Notes: generated by a model not told the origin, from the sequence alone. A DNA stretch of 64,000 nucleotides from Rippkaea orientalis PCC 8801 (GCF_000021805.1 NC_011726.1:4372097-4436096); one strand, 5' to 3'; counted from the stretch's first letter, positions 45,476 to 55,000 are shown. Numbers and translations are program-made.

Positions 45476-46465
45476 GTGGAAGATCTAGCCAAAACGCCCC
45501 ATTTACTGTTATTCACCTCAAAAGGTCAACGTTACCTCCCCTTGGTGGGGCGGAACTATTGGGCTATTGGACGCAGCAAAGACAATGATTGTGCCATTCC
45601 CGATCACTGTATTTCTCGCAATCATGCCATTTTACAATGCACCGAAACGGGAGAATTTTTGTTAATTGACTTAGGCAGTCGTAACGGGACCTTTGTTAAC
45701 GATCGCCGTGTAGGTATTCCCGTTACCCTCCGCAATGGGGATAATATTACCTTTGGCAAAACCCAAGTTGAATTTTATTGTCCTGCGGTGGATCAGTTGA
45801 AAGAGTCTGAAGAAGAGTCTCTAGAGAGGGATACCATCGTCTTACACGAACGCCGCTTAATGTCGGTGATGGTGGTAGATATGAGGAATTTTACGACCTT
45901 AGCGAGACAATTGGATGACGATCTCCTATCGTGTTTAATTGGTAACTGGTTTCGGGAGGCAGGGGAGATTATTCGTCAGTCAGGCAGTTGGGTTGATAAA
46001 TATATTGGCGATGCGGTGATGGCTATTTGGTTTCATGGCGAAAAAGAGGTTAAAAAAGGAGATTTACTACGGATTTTTCAGGCGGTCAACGAGATCAATT
46101 TGATGACAAAAAAATTGAGTCAAGAACACCCCGTTCCCTTTGAATTATCCATTGGCGCGGGGATTAATACGGGATATGCCATGGTTGGCAATACAGGAAG
46201 TGGGGATCATCCCGATTATACTGCGATCGGCGATACCGTTAACGCCGCTTTTCGCTTGGAATCAGCTACCAAAGAATTAAAATTAGATATTGCCGTTGGT
46301 GAACCAACTTATCGCTATTTTGCTGATTTACAACCCGTTCAAAATCTCTTTAAAGAATACACTGTTATCCTCAAAGGCTATGAACAACCGACCTTAACCT
46401 ATGGCGTAACTTTTGAAGCCTTAGAGAAATTTTTAACTACCGCTAAAAATACCACTTCTGAGTGA
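45476..46465 (+). CDS. FHA-domain class III adenylate/guanylate cyclase
   Basis: A 329-residue signalling enzyme. The N-terminal FHA domain (about 10-100) has WAIGRSKDNDCAI, ISRNHA and DLGSRNGTFVNDRRV, which bind phospho-threonine peptides. The C-terminal cyclase domain (about 128-300) has the metal-binding Asp in MVVDMRNFTTL and the second one in DKYIGDAVMAIW, then GAGINTGYAMVGNTGS. The phospho-dependent FHA domain suggests activation by kinase signalling, for example by Hanks-type kinases such as that at 7290 (inference). cAMP or cGMP as product is not settled by sequence. A GTG start at 45476 is used. Confidence 0.9.
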   Translation: MEDLAKTPHLLLFTSKGQRYLPLVGRNYWAIGRSKDNDCAIPDHCISRNHAILQCTETGEFLLIDLGSRNGTFVNDRRVGIPVTLRNGDNITFGKTQVEFYCPAVDQLKESEEESLERDTIVLHERRLMSVMVVDMRNFTTLARQLDDDLLSCLIGNWFREAGEIIRQSGSWVDKYIGDAVMAIWFHGEKEVKKGDLLRIFQAVNEINLMTKKLSQEHPVPFELSIGAGINTGYAMVGNTGSGDHPDYTAIGDTVNAAFRLESATKELKLDIAVGEPTYRYFADLQPVQNLFKEYTVILKGYEQPTLTYGVTFEALEKFLTTAKNTTSE

Positions 46466-46569
46466 TCAATAAGTCATCAATTATTGATGTTGATAGACTT
46501 TATTAAAAATTGTAAAATAGCCTAAAAACACATTAGAATAATGCTAACCTAATCTATCGGGAGGTTTCT

Positions 46570-47613
46570 GTGGCTTTATACGCGGACTTACATCGCCATC
46601 TCGGAGGATCAGTGGTTCCTCGCATTCTTTGGCGATATTTCAAACGCCATGACGTAGAAATGGCGCAGCGATTTCCTGAATATCCAGGGTTTGAGGAATT
46701 TTATACCCGTGAACGCAAAACCCTAGATGAATACCTGGAATTGCATACCCTGGTTGAAAAAGTTCAAACCGAAGACACCCTCCCCTATTTTATCTATCGC
46801 TTGATTCGGGGGGCTTATATTTTTGAGAATTTGGCCTATCTAGAATTACGCTATACTCCCTATTTACGCACCCCTGACCATCTCAGTCAATCAGAACGCA
46901 TTGATCTTATGGCTAACATTGTCGCAATTGTGGGACAAGCAACGCAAGTTAAGGAATATCCCATTATTATTAGCCAAATTCTCTGTATGCACTCCCGTTT
47001 ACCCTATGAAGTCAATAAAGCGATCGTTGATTTAGCAGCGAGTATGGGGCATTATGTGTGTGCGATCGATGTTGCAGGGGGAGACTCCCATTATGCGGAA
47101 CGATTAGAGGAGTTTGTGGGATTATATCAATATGCCCATTCTTTGGGGTTAAAAACCACCGGACACCTCTATGAAACCCCCCACGGTTGCTATCGAGAAT
47201 TACTCCCCTATTTACAGCGTATTGGACACGGGATTCAAATTCCTTTAAAGTATCCGGAGTTATTACCGGAAATCGCGCGATTAAATCAGTGTTTAGAGGT
47301 CTGTCCAACTACCTATTTAAAAACAGGAACCCTCCAAAATTTACACCAACTCAAAGTGGTTTTTGATCGCTGTTTTGAGGCCGGGGTAGATATTGCTATT
47401 TGCACGGATAATGCGGGGTTACATAACGTCCGTTTACCCTTTGAATACGAAAATTTATTGACCCAAGATGTCATTGATTTTGATCAATTACAAGCTTGTC
47501 AAGATGCTGCTTTTCGTCATGCGTTTGCTTGGCCGTATCAGCAACCTCCTGCTTCTTTACTCACGGGATTACTTCAAGATAATTCAACTACCCTAAGTCA
47601 AGTAATGGCATAG
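46570..47613 (+). CDS. Adenosine deaminase family protein
   Basis: Metal-dependent deaminase of 347 residues. The zinc motif is in ADLHRHLGGSVVP (His8 and His10), a further His/Glu pair in TTGHLYETP and the late Asp in ICTDNAGLH. Members deaminate adenosine or related purines to inosine-type products; whether adenosine itself is the substrate is unclear for this cyanobacterial branch. The GTG start has GGGAGG seven bases upstream. It is followed by a hairpin that nadC probably shared before the island came in. Confidence 0.85.
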   Translation: MALYADLHRHLGGSVVPRILWRYFKRHDVEMAQRFPEYPGFEEFYTRERKTLDEYLELHTLVEKVQTEDTLPYFIYRLIRGAYIFENLAYLELRYTPYLRTPDHLSQSERIDLMANIVAIVGQATQVKEYPIIISQILCMHSRLPYEVNKAIVDLAASMGHYVCAIDVAGGDSHYAERLEEFVGLYQYAHSLGLKTTGHLYETPHGCYRELLPYLQRIGHGIQIPLKYPELLPEIARLNQCLEVCPTTYLKTGTLQNLHQLKVVFDRCFEAGVDIAICTDNAGLHNVRLPFEYENLLTQDVIDFDQLQACQDAAFRHAFAWPYQQPPASLLTGLLQDNSTTLSQVMA

Positions 47614-47623
47614 TTGTAAACTA

Positions 47624-47650
47624 CCCTAACTAACCTTTGTATAGTTAGGG
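47624..47650. terminator. Hairpin terminator after the deaminase gene
   Basis: CCCTAACTA/TAGTTAGGG is a perfect 9-bp stem with a nine-base loop, followed by TTTCTAAAG. On the minus strand it faces the end of the old nadC remnant, so it was probably a bidirectional terminator. Confidence 0.7.
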
Positions 47651-47662
47651 TTTCTAAAGTTT

Positions 47663-47817
47663 TTAGGAGGGCATTAAATTATTAAAAATCTGCATACTTA
47701 AGTCTAACCAAGGCGATCGCGTAATCGGTGCACTACTCGAAATATAATCGACTCCTGTCTCTGCAACTGCGCGAATAGTCGCTAAGGTAATATTACCCGA
47801 TGCTTCAATTTTTACCC
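47663..47817 (-). pseudogene. Displaced 3' end of nadC
   Basis: On the minus strand the bases translate to IEASGNITLATIRAVAETGV, DYISSSAPITRSPWLDLSM, then QIFNNLMPS and TAA. This is the C-terminal part of quinolinate phosphoribosyltransferase. 125 bases (47693-47817) match the 3' end of the intact nadC (50006-50130) at 121 positions; the four differences are all synonymous. The remnant has no start of its own and is cut off from the rest of the gene by the inserted methylase and nuclease genes. Confidence 0.92.
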
Positions 47818-47882
47818 TACCCTATTCTTGTATTGCTTAAATCATCTGTGTCTCGAAAATCAAATTATAACGATGCTTGAAG

Positions 47883-48842
47883 ATGGCTAAAAACCCAAGA
47901 AAGTTAACTAATTCACCGTTTCGTTATCCAGGAGGAAAATTTTATGCGCGTAAGCTAATTTTATCCTGTTTGCCAACACATAACAAATATTGTGAACCTT
48001 TTGCTGGAGGAGCATCAATCTTTTTTGCTAAAGAAAATGTTAAACAAACTATTCTTAATGATAAAGATGAATTATTAATGAATTGTTATCAACAAATTAG
48101 AGATAATGTTGAGCAAATTATTCAAAGCTTAGAAGGTATTCCAGCGACTAAAGAGTTACACAGTTATTATAAAAATAAATTTAATCCTTCTAATGATTTA
48201 GAACGTGCTGTCAGATGGTATTACCTCAATAGAACATCATATTCTGGGATTATGAAACAGGAAAACTGTTATTGGGGTTATGGTGATAAATATTCAATGC
48301 GTCCAGAAAATTGGCCTCATCATTTAAGAACTACCTCAGAAAGATTACAAGGAGTTGAATTGCTTTGTTTAGACTTTGAAAAAGTTATTAATGAACTTTC
48401 TAATGGATTCTTTTTATTTATTGATCCTCCTTATTTTAATGCAGATCAAGATAAATTTTATACTTATTCTTTTAGTCTAGAAGATCATGAAAGACTATCT
48501 TGGTTATTGAGAAAAAATCAAGATAAATATAAATTTTTGATTACTTATGATAATACTCCTGAAATCAGAAAAATGTACCAATGGTGTACTTCAATTCAGG
48601 ATAATGAGTGGAACTATACTATTAGTCGAACAGACGATCAAAGAAATAAGCGTAAGTTACAAGATGGTTATCAAAGTAGTCGCTATAAAGGTAAAGAAGT
48701 TTTCATCACTAATTATGATTTATCCTCCGTTTCAGGAATAACCTGTTTAAAAATTGATGAATCATTAACTGAAAAAGAACTCCATACTCATGTTAATGAA
48801 ATTAATAAACAATTAGATTTTTTTGAACAACTAAAACTATAA
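47883..48842 (+). CDS. DNA adenine methyltransferase (D12 class, Dam-like)
   Basis: N6-adenine DNA methyltransferase of 319 residues with the class alpha motif order: FRYPGGKFYARK (motif X), CEPFAGGASIFF (SAM-binding motif I), a target-recognition region (about 90-160) and FLFIDPPYFNADQ (catalytic DPPY, motif IV). It should protect the host from the neighbouring nuclease. The target sequence cannot be read off with certainty; relatives include GATC-type and other enzymes. The ATG at 47883 is chosen over a TTG at 47877. The gene is AT-rich relative to the chromosome around. Confidence 0.9.
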   Translation: MAKNPRKLTNSPFRYPGGKFYARKLILSCLPTHNKYCEPFAGGASIFFAKENVKQTILNDKDELLMNCYQQIRDNVEQIIQSLEGIPATKELHSYYKNKFNPSNDLERAVRWYYLNRTSYSGIMKQENCYWGYGDKYSMRPENWPHHLRTTSERLQGVELLCLDFEKVINELSNGFFLFIDPPYFNADQDKFYTYSFSLEDHERLSWLLRKNQDKYKFLITYDNTPEIRKMYQWCTSIQDNEWNYTISRTDDQRNKRKLQDGYQSSRYKGKEVFITNYDLSSVSGITCLKIDESLTEKELHTHVNEINKQLDFFEQLKL

Positions 48843-48845
48843 ATT

Positions 48846-49847
48846 TTAGATCAATAAAGTTTCTAATTGATCTAAGTATATCCAAGGAGCAAGGGGTTTT
48901 CCAGTATCAATATTAAAGTAAATAAATGGATAGTTAGGAATAAAACCGCAATTAGGATTTTTACACTTTAAACGAGTGCAGTTGACATTATATAAAATTC
49001 TATTGGGTTGATTAGATACTAATTCTCTACTTCTAGCAATTAACATTGTTTGAAAAGCTTGTTGTTGATTAGTTATTCCTAGCTTACTTAAAAATAATTC
49101 AGCTTCTTGATCCGGTTTCCATTGATATAAACCATCATCAGTTGTTTCATAGAAAACATTAGCAATAGAAGTTACTACAAAATCAAAATCTTCTTGTCGA
49201 TACTGATCGCTATGAATTGACCATAACTCATGAGATAATCCTGTACTATTAGCTCTTTGCTGTGCTGCTTCTTGTCCTAAAGTTCTTGATCTCATACACT
49301 TGACTTTGAGATAAGGATTTGCTTTAGGATTAGTTCTAAAACTTCCTTTAGCAGCCAATTTACATTCCACTGTATATGTTTGATTACTTTCTTTATTGAT
49401 AATCATAACATCAACATCTTTAACTCCTGTTTGAGCATTCAGACGAGGATTAGTAATTTCATATTTTTGGGGTGATAAAATTTGTGAAATATATTTTTTA
49501 ACAGTAAATTCAAATGATTTCCCCCGAATCATCGGAATAACTTTAGGATCATTGAGAACTTCAGCAAGGTATTCAAATTCTAAATCGTAAGATTGACAAA
49601 ATTGACTAAGTTGATTGATTTTATTTGTGTAATCGAATAATTGAAAAATTTCAATTATATCTATATCTAATGCTTGAAAAATTGAGTTGATACAAGTAAG
49701 AGACGGATTTCTTTTCCCTCTTTCAAGAAGACTAATATAAGTTCTATCTAGGTCAGCAAGTTCCGCAAGATACTCTTGGGATAATCCTTTCCTAGTCCGA
49801 ATTTTGTGTAAAAAATTGCCTAATTCAATTAAAATATTTGCGTCCAT
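48846..49847 (-). CDS. XRE-domain/PD-(D/E)xK restriction endonuclease fusion
   Basis: A 333-residue protein. Residues 1-70 are a helix-turn-helix of the XRE type (TRKGLSQEYLAELADLDRTY then ISLLERGKRNPSL). The rest is a nuclease domain with GVKDVDVMII (Asp144/Asp146) and YTVECKLAAKG (Glu161, Lys163), the D...ExK active site. The last part has Cys pairs (NCTRLKCKNPNCGF). The pairing with the methylase, three bases away and convergent, supports a restriction enzyme. A controller-like DNA-binding domain fused to the enzyme suggests self-limitation of expression; this is inference. Confidence 0.78.
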   Translation of the reverse strand: MDANILIELGNFLHKIRTRKGLSQEYLAELADLDRTYISLLERGKRNPSLTCINSIFQALDIDIIEIFQLFDYTNKINQLSQFCQSYDLEFEYLAEVLNDPKVIPMIRGKSFEFTVKKYISQILSPQKYEITNPRLNAQTGVKDVDVMIINKESNQTYTVECKLAAKGSFRTNPKANPYLKVKCMRSRTLGQEAAQQRANSTGLSHELWSIHSDQYRQEDFDFVVTSIANVFYETTDDGLYQWKPDQEAELFLSKLGITNQQQAFQTMLIARSRELVSNQPNRILYNVNCTRLKCKNPNCGFIPNYPFIYFNIDTGKPLAPWIYLDQLETLLI

Positions 49848-49866
49848 ACTCTATATATAAACGCCT

Positions 49867-49900
49867 ATGTGACTATCGGTCTACTGACTGACAGTCACAT
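49867..49900. repeat. 34-bp palindromic repeat, copy 2, upstream of the endonuclease gene
   Basis: ATGTGACTATCGGTC to GACAGTCACAT; the ends ATGTGACT/AGTCACAT are perfectly inverted. It is the reverse-complement partner of 31023-31056 (29 of 34 identical). It lies 20 bases upstream of the endonuclease start, where an operator or promoter would be expected. Confidence 0.6.
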
Positions 49901-49987
49901 TTTATGAATTTCACCCCTAACAAGAATATAGATCAAGATTACCTAAAATCAACAATTACAACTAAAATACCTATATTTCTGAGTTAA

Positions 49988-50836
49988 TCACTTTGATGAG
50001 ATTCTCATACTTAAGTCTAACCAAGGCGATCGCGTAATGGGTGCACTACTCGAAATATAGTCCACTCCTGTCTCTGCAACTGCCCGAATAGTCGCTAAGG
50101 TAATATTACCCGATGCTTCAATTTTTACCCGAGGATTACTATTACGAATTATTGCGACAGCTTGCTTGATTAAACCCAATTCCATATTATCTAACATGAT
50201 AATATCAGCCCCATAATTTAGGGCTTCTTCTACTTCTAATAAATTAGTTGTTTCAACTTCAATAGTTAAAGGATAGGGCATTCTTTGACGAATTTGAGTA
50301 ATAGCTGTTTGAATACTTCCGTCCGCTTGGATATGATTATCTTTAATCATTACTGCGTCATCTAACCCTAACCGATGATTGATTGCACCCCCCATTTGCG
50401 TCGCATATTTCTCTAAAATTCTTAACCCTGGAGTGGTTTTTCGGGTATCCACTAATTGGGTCGGTAAATCGGCAATCATTTCGGTATATTGTCGTGTTAG
50501 AGTGGCAATACCACTAAGTCTCATGGCTAAATTTAACGCGACTCTTTCCCCCATCAATAAAACATCCAACGGGGCTTTAATATTAATAATAACTTGTCCC
50601 GATTGTACCCGATCGCCTTCTTGGACTAACGGGGTAAATTCACTGCGATCGCTTAATAATTGAAACACCCTTCCCGCAATAGGAAGTCCTGCAATAATTC
50701 CGCTTTCTTTAGCGATCCAAGTTGCTTCTCCTGTGTTGTGCAACGATAACCCTTGAGTCGTGCGATCGCCTCTTCCAATATCTTCTCGTAACCATAACTT
50801 TAACCAGGGATCTAGAACAATGGGAGGGGGTAGCAT
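49988..50836 (-). CDS. nadC: Nicotinate-nucleotide pyrophosphorylase (quinolinate phosphoribosyltransferase)
   Basis: Converts quinolinate and PRPP to nicotinate mononucleotide in NAD synthesis. The 282-residue protein has LREDIGRGDRTTQGL at the start, LVDTRKTTPGLRILEKYA (PRPP/active-site loop), GAINHRLGLDDAVMIKDNHI and VEVETTNL, and the end is DYISSSAPITRSPWLDLSM followed by RISSK. The ATG at 50836 is chosen over a longer frame that runs through a C-rich repeat up to 50917. The 3' part seems to have been supplied by the inserted island; the displaced old 3' end lies at 47663. The protein is intact. Confidence 0.95.
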   Translation of the reverse strand: MLPPPIVLDPWLKLWLREDIGRGDRTTQGLSLHNTGEATWIAKESGIIAGLPIAGRVFQLLSDRSEFTPLVQEGDRVQSGQVIINIKAPLDVLLMGERVALNLAMRLSGIATLTRQYTEMIADLPTQLVDTRKTTPGLRILEKYATQMGGAINHRLGLDDAVMIKDNHIQADGSIQTAITQIRQRMPYPLTIEVETTNLLEVEEALNYGADIIMLDNMELGLIKQAVAIIRNSNPRVKIEASGNITLATIRAVAETGVDYISSSAPITRSPWLDLSMRISSK

Positions 50837-50839
50837 CTC

Positions 50840-50882
50840 GGTGAGGGGGTGAGGGGAAGAGAGGGTGAGGGGGTGAGGGGAA
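50840..50882. repeat. Direct repeat GGTGAGGGGGTGAGGGGAA in the nadC leader
   Basis: Two identical 19-base units (50840-50858 and 50864-50882) with a 24-base period, just upstream of the nadC start. The mRNA strand is C-rich. Similar CCCCCTCACCCCCT strings occur inside the tamB-like gene. Confidence 0.75.
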
Positions 50883-50932
50883 AAATAAGTTAAGAGAATT
50901 TTAGGAGAAGTTCCCAACTATAAATTTAACTT

Positions 50933-50965
50933 CAGTAGGGGCTTAATAATATTAAGCCCCTACTG
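50933..50965. repeat. Palindrome with 16-base arms, copy 2
   Basis: CAGTAGGGGCTTAATA-A-TATTAAGCCCCTACTG is fully palindromic. It lies between the peroxiredoxin stop and the nadC leader and may end the peroxiredoxin transcript. Copy 1 is at 44503. Confidence 0.75.
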
Positions 50966-51001
50966 ACTTGGTGACTTCATTCAACCCCTAACCCCTAACG
51001 T

Positions 51002-51637
51002 TTACTTATTGGGTTGGGGAGTCATGCGAAGATAGGGTTTAATTTCGGTAACTCCTTTGGGGAATTTCTGTTTTGCTTCTTCGGTGGAAATAGAAGGAAC
51101 AACGACACAGTCATCGCCATCTTTCCAGTTAACGGGGGTAGCTACTTGATGATAGTCTGTCAATTGCAATGAATCAATTACACGCAGAATTTCATCAAAA
51201 TTCCGTCCAGTACTCGCAGGATAGGTAATAGTCAAGCGTAGTTTCTTGTTAGGATCAATAATAAAGACCGAACGCACCGTTAGGTTATTCAATGAATTAG
51301 GATGGATCATGCCGTATAAATCCGCTACTTTTTTATCGGCATCGGCTAAAATGGGATAGTTAACGGTGGTATTTTGGGTTTCGTTAATATCGTTAATCCA
51401 ACCGCGATGAGACTCTACACTGTCCACACTCAAGGCTAAAACCTTAACATTACGCTTGTCAAATTCTGACTTGAGACTAGCGACTGCCCCTAATTCTGTG
51501 GTACAAACGGGAGTATAGTCCGCAGGATGGGAAAATAAAACAACCCAACTATCTCCTGCCCATTCGTGAAATGAAATGGTTCCTTGACTGGATTCTTGAG
51601 TAAAATCAGGAACAACATCACCTAATTGTAGAGCCAT
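51002..51637 (-). CDS. 1-Cys peroxiredoxin (Prx6 type)
   Basis: Thiol peroxidase of 211 residues. The peroxidatic Cys45 is in HPADYTPVCTTELGAV, the Prx6 form PVCTTE. The Prx6-type C-terminal dimer domain is present (VATPVNWKDGDDCVVVPS, with TEEAKQKFP). It reduces H2O2 and organic peroxides using a cellular thiol or other donor. The start MALQLGDVVPDFTQESSQG is typical. No regulator lies next to it. Confidence 0.93.
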   Translation of the reverse strand: MALQLGDVVPDFTQESSQGTISFHEWAGDSWVVLFSHPADYTPVCTTELGAVASLKSEFDKRNVKVLALSVDSVESHRGWINDINETQNTTVNYPILADADKKVADLYGMIHPNSLNNLTVRSVFIIDPNKKLRLTITYPASTGRNFDEILRVIDSLQLTDYHQVATPVNWKDGDDCVVVPSISTEEAKQKFPKGVTEIKPYLRMTPQPNK

Positions 51638-52036
51638 AATGGTAACTTCCTATACAGTTCAATAAGAGCAATTTTCATTATTGCCATAGAACCTGCATTT
51701 TTTGTTAATCTTTTAGATATTTATAACAATTGCAGGGGGTATATTAACCTATCCTTGGTTTAAAATAGACCGTTTATGTCCAAATTTTAAGATTAATTGT
51801 AGCGGTTAAGGCTCTTTGACTTGTGCCTGATTTTTTGTAAACTATATAAACTTTTGTAAATTCTCTAGATGTCTTTCAAACTCTCACTTTCGACTCCCAT
51901 CTTCCAACTCCTAACTTTCGACTCTCATTTCCTGAAAAAAGCCTTCACGAAACTTTTAACGGTTAATGTGTCAAAATGTAAGGGCAAAAGTCGCTTACCT
52001 ATTTAGTCTAGACTATGGTGGTGTGAGAAAAGCCCT
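51638..52036. other. Intergenic region between divergent peroxiredoxin and tamB-like genes
   Basis: 399 bases. The middle to right part (51880-51950) is a degenerate repeat of CTTTCGACTC/CCAACTCCTAA kind, related to the GACTTC repeats elsewhere. Both flanking genes must have promoters here, but I cannot single out boxes with confidence. No gene is seen. Confidence 0.45.
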
Positions 52037-55000
52037 ATGATCACAAAACCCTCCCATTCAGACGCTAAACCGGACGCTAATTTACCGTGTCCCTTCTCTT
52101 CTGAACCTAAGATAACCTTTTCACCTCGTTCTTTGTTGCTTTGGGGAGGAGGAATACTGTTGTTAGGACTTGGAACCAGTTTAGTCGGGGGATGGTTTTT
52201 CCTACAGCGACAGTTAACTCCCTTAGTAGAAGATCAACTCAGTAATTTTCTCAACCGTCCCGTTAAGTTGGGATCAGTCCAGTATTTTTCTTTGAATAGA
52301 GTCCGTTTTGGTTCGAGTGAAATTCTGACGACCGCAACCGATCCCGCTCAAGTGTCGATGGTGGGTTTAGAGGTAGACTACGATCCCATTAAACTGATAC
52401 TAACACAAAAATTAGAGATTGGAATTACTGCCATTGACCCTAATGTTTACTTGAAGCAAGGAAAACAAGGGAATTGGATACTAACAGAATTTGATGCAGT
52501 CAAACCCAATAACCCAATAAAATTAAAATCTCTGCGCTTTAGAAATGCCCAAGGACTGTTATTAGCTAATTCGGCAACCGGACAAATTCCTGAACCTGTG
52601 AAATTTGAAAAATTGTCGGGTCAAACGGATTTTATTAATAACCGTGAGAACATTAAATTTAAGGTTGATGGACAGTTAGTAAGCGAAGGTAAATTCAAGG
52701 TTTCTGGAGTGGCTAACCCTAAAACGCAGGAAACTAAATTGTTAGTGCAAGGGAACCGTTTAGGAGTGACAGAAGTTGATCATTTAATTGACCTTCCCTT
52801 AGACTTTCAAGCAGGAAAACTGGATGCTAATTTAGAAGTTACTTTGAGATCGCAACAACTTCCTTTACTCCAGGGAGTCGCTAATTTAGAGCAAGTTACT
52901 GCAAAAATTGACAACTTTCCCCATGTTTTACAAACCCAAGGGACACTCCGTTTTCAAGGGACAGCAATTTACTTTGATAAGGTAGGGACTCGCTTTGGTG
53001 CAATAGACGGGATAACTGAAGGCAAACTGGATCTTAAAAAAGGTTACGCTTTAACCACAAAAACCGAACCAACTGCCATTACTCAACTCTTGAAAACCTT
53101 TAAGCAAAAACCTCCTTCTATTCCACTGTTGGGGACTGTAAAAGGGGTTTTACAAATTAGAGGAAAGCTTAATAAACCTCGTTTTTCCGTTGGACTGTCT
53201 ACTACCCAAATTGCTAAAATTGATAAATTAGATTTTCAGCAAATTAATGCTCAGCTAGAGTTAAATGACGCTAATTTGTTGGTGAAAGAATTTGAAGCGG
53301 TTCCTACCCTTGGGGGAAAAATAACGGGAAAAGGGAAAATTAATTTAGCTGCTAATCAATCTACAAAAATGCCTCAATTTGTTGTTGAGATTCAAGGAGA
53401 AAATTTAGCAACAAACCCCTACTCTAACCTATACCAAACCTCCTTACCCTTAGACTTAGGAAAAGTTTCGGGTAATGTGACGCTATCGGGAATGATTAAT
53501 CAACCTCAAACCCTTCAAGCAAACGGAAACGCTTACTTTAGTTTAGATCAAGGAGTTATTAAAGCAGCTCATCTGACTTATAATCAAGGATACTGGCAAG
53601 GAAAAATAAAAGCATCTGGAGTTGATTTAGCGAGTTTAAATATAGCTATTCCTGAAGAGATCAAGACGGGAAAACTACAAGGAATATTTGATGTTATAGG
53701 AAAATTTAATCACAATTCTGAACCGAATATCAATGCAACTGGAACCGCTAACATTACTCTAGATCAGGGAAAAATAACAGCTAATAATTTAGAACTCATT
53801 AACAAAACTTGGAAAACAGATTTAGCTATTGATGGAGTTAAATTAAAACAATTAGTAACGGAAAAACACCCTATTTTTGAAGGAAATCTTAATGCCAATC
53901 TTGCGGTGACTGGAAAATTAGGATTAGGATTAAATAATGTCCAAGCAAAAGGTCAAGCAAGGTTAGATTTAACCCAAGGAGAAATCAAGGCTAATAACTT
54001 ACAGTTAGCTAATGGCAATTGGTCAAGTAAACTAATTACGAGAAATGTATCTCTTAATCAATTAGTTTTAGATACTCCTAAAAAATTACAAGGTCAATTA
54101 AATAGTTATTTGGCAGTTTCAGGTAATATTAATAAGCCTTTAAGAGAAATTACAGGACAAGGAAACGCCCAACTAACTTTAGCATCAGGAACAATTAATG
54201 CTCAAACCATTGGGGTTTCTCAAGGTAAATTTACAACAATACTTGCTTCTGAAAACATTAATTTAACACGATTTTCTCCCGACTTAACAGGACAATTAAA
54301 GGGAACTATTGAAGTTGCAGGACTATTAGATAAAATTACCCCTGATACCATCACAGCGAAAGGAAAATTAAACTTTAGTCAAGGAATAGGAGGATTTAAA
54401 CAGCCTCTAACTACGGTTTTCGGTTGGAATGGCGAAAAATTGACCATTAATCAAGCAAAAGCAAGCGGACTGTCTGTTAAAGGATGGACAGAAATTAATT
54501 GGGCAAAATTACATCAAACTCAAGATAAGCTCGCAGCAATTGAGGAATTTGACCTAGATGTTGCTATCTCTGGATTAGACTTAAAATATCTACCCCTTCC
54601 TCTTGCTAATAATCTAGCAGACTTGAACTATGGAGGAAAAGTTGATTTTTCAGGGGCGATCACTGGAACCCCTAAAAAGCCAATCATTGACGGTAAGTTA
54701 GCATTAATTAATTTAAACCTCGATCAGTTTAAATTTGAATCGTTTTTAGCTGGAAATCTGCAAATTAAACCCGAAAAAGGACTAAAAATTGCCTTAGCAG
54801 GACGCAATGATCAAATCAATCTTGAACTTGATCGCAAGTCTCAACCCGTGTCCTTTGATCTCAAACAAGCACAAATGCAGGTCAAAGGAACCCGTGAAGC
54901 CGAAAAATTTACCCTAGAAGTTGGACAAATTCCCATCAATTTACTACAAAATTATATTAACAAGGGAACAGGGAACGGGGAACAAGGAACAGTTAATCCT

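Larger units (their letters stand above)
47818..50005. mobile_element. Restriction-modification island inserted at the nadC 3' end
   Basis: The 2188 bases between the two nadC 3' copies hold a methyltransferase gene (+) and an endonuclease-like gene (-), convergent, plus a palindromic repeat. The DNA is visibly more AT-rich than nadC and the deaminase gene. No integrase or transposase is within. The two 125-bp copies act as direct repeats at its ends. Confidence 0.8.

Noticed and set aside
47818-50005. Classical integrative element or transposon
   Set aside because: No integrase, transposase or terminal inverted repeats are seen; only the nadC-derived direct repeats flank it.
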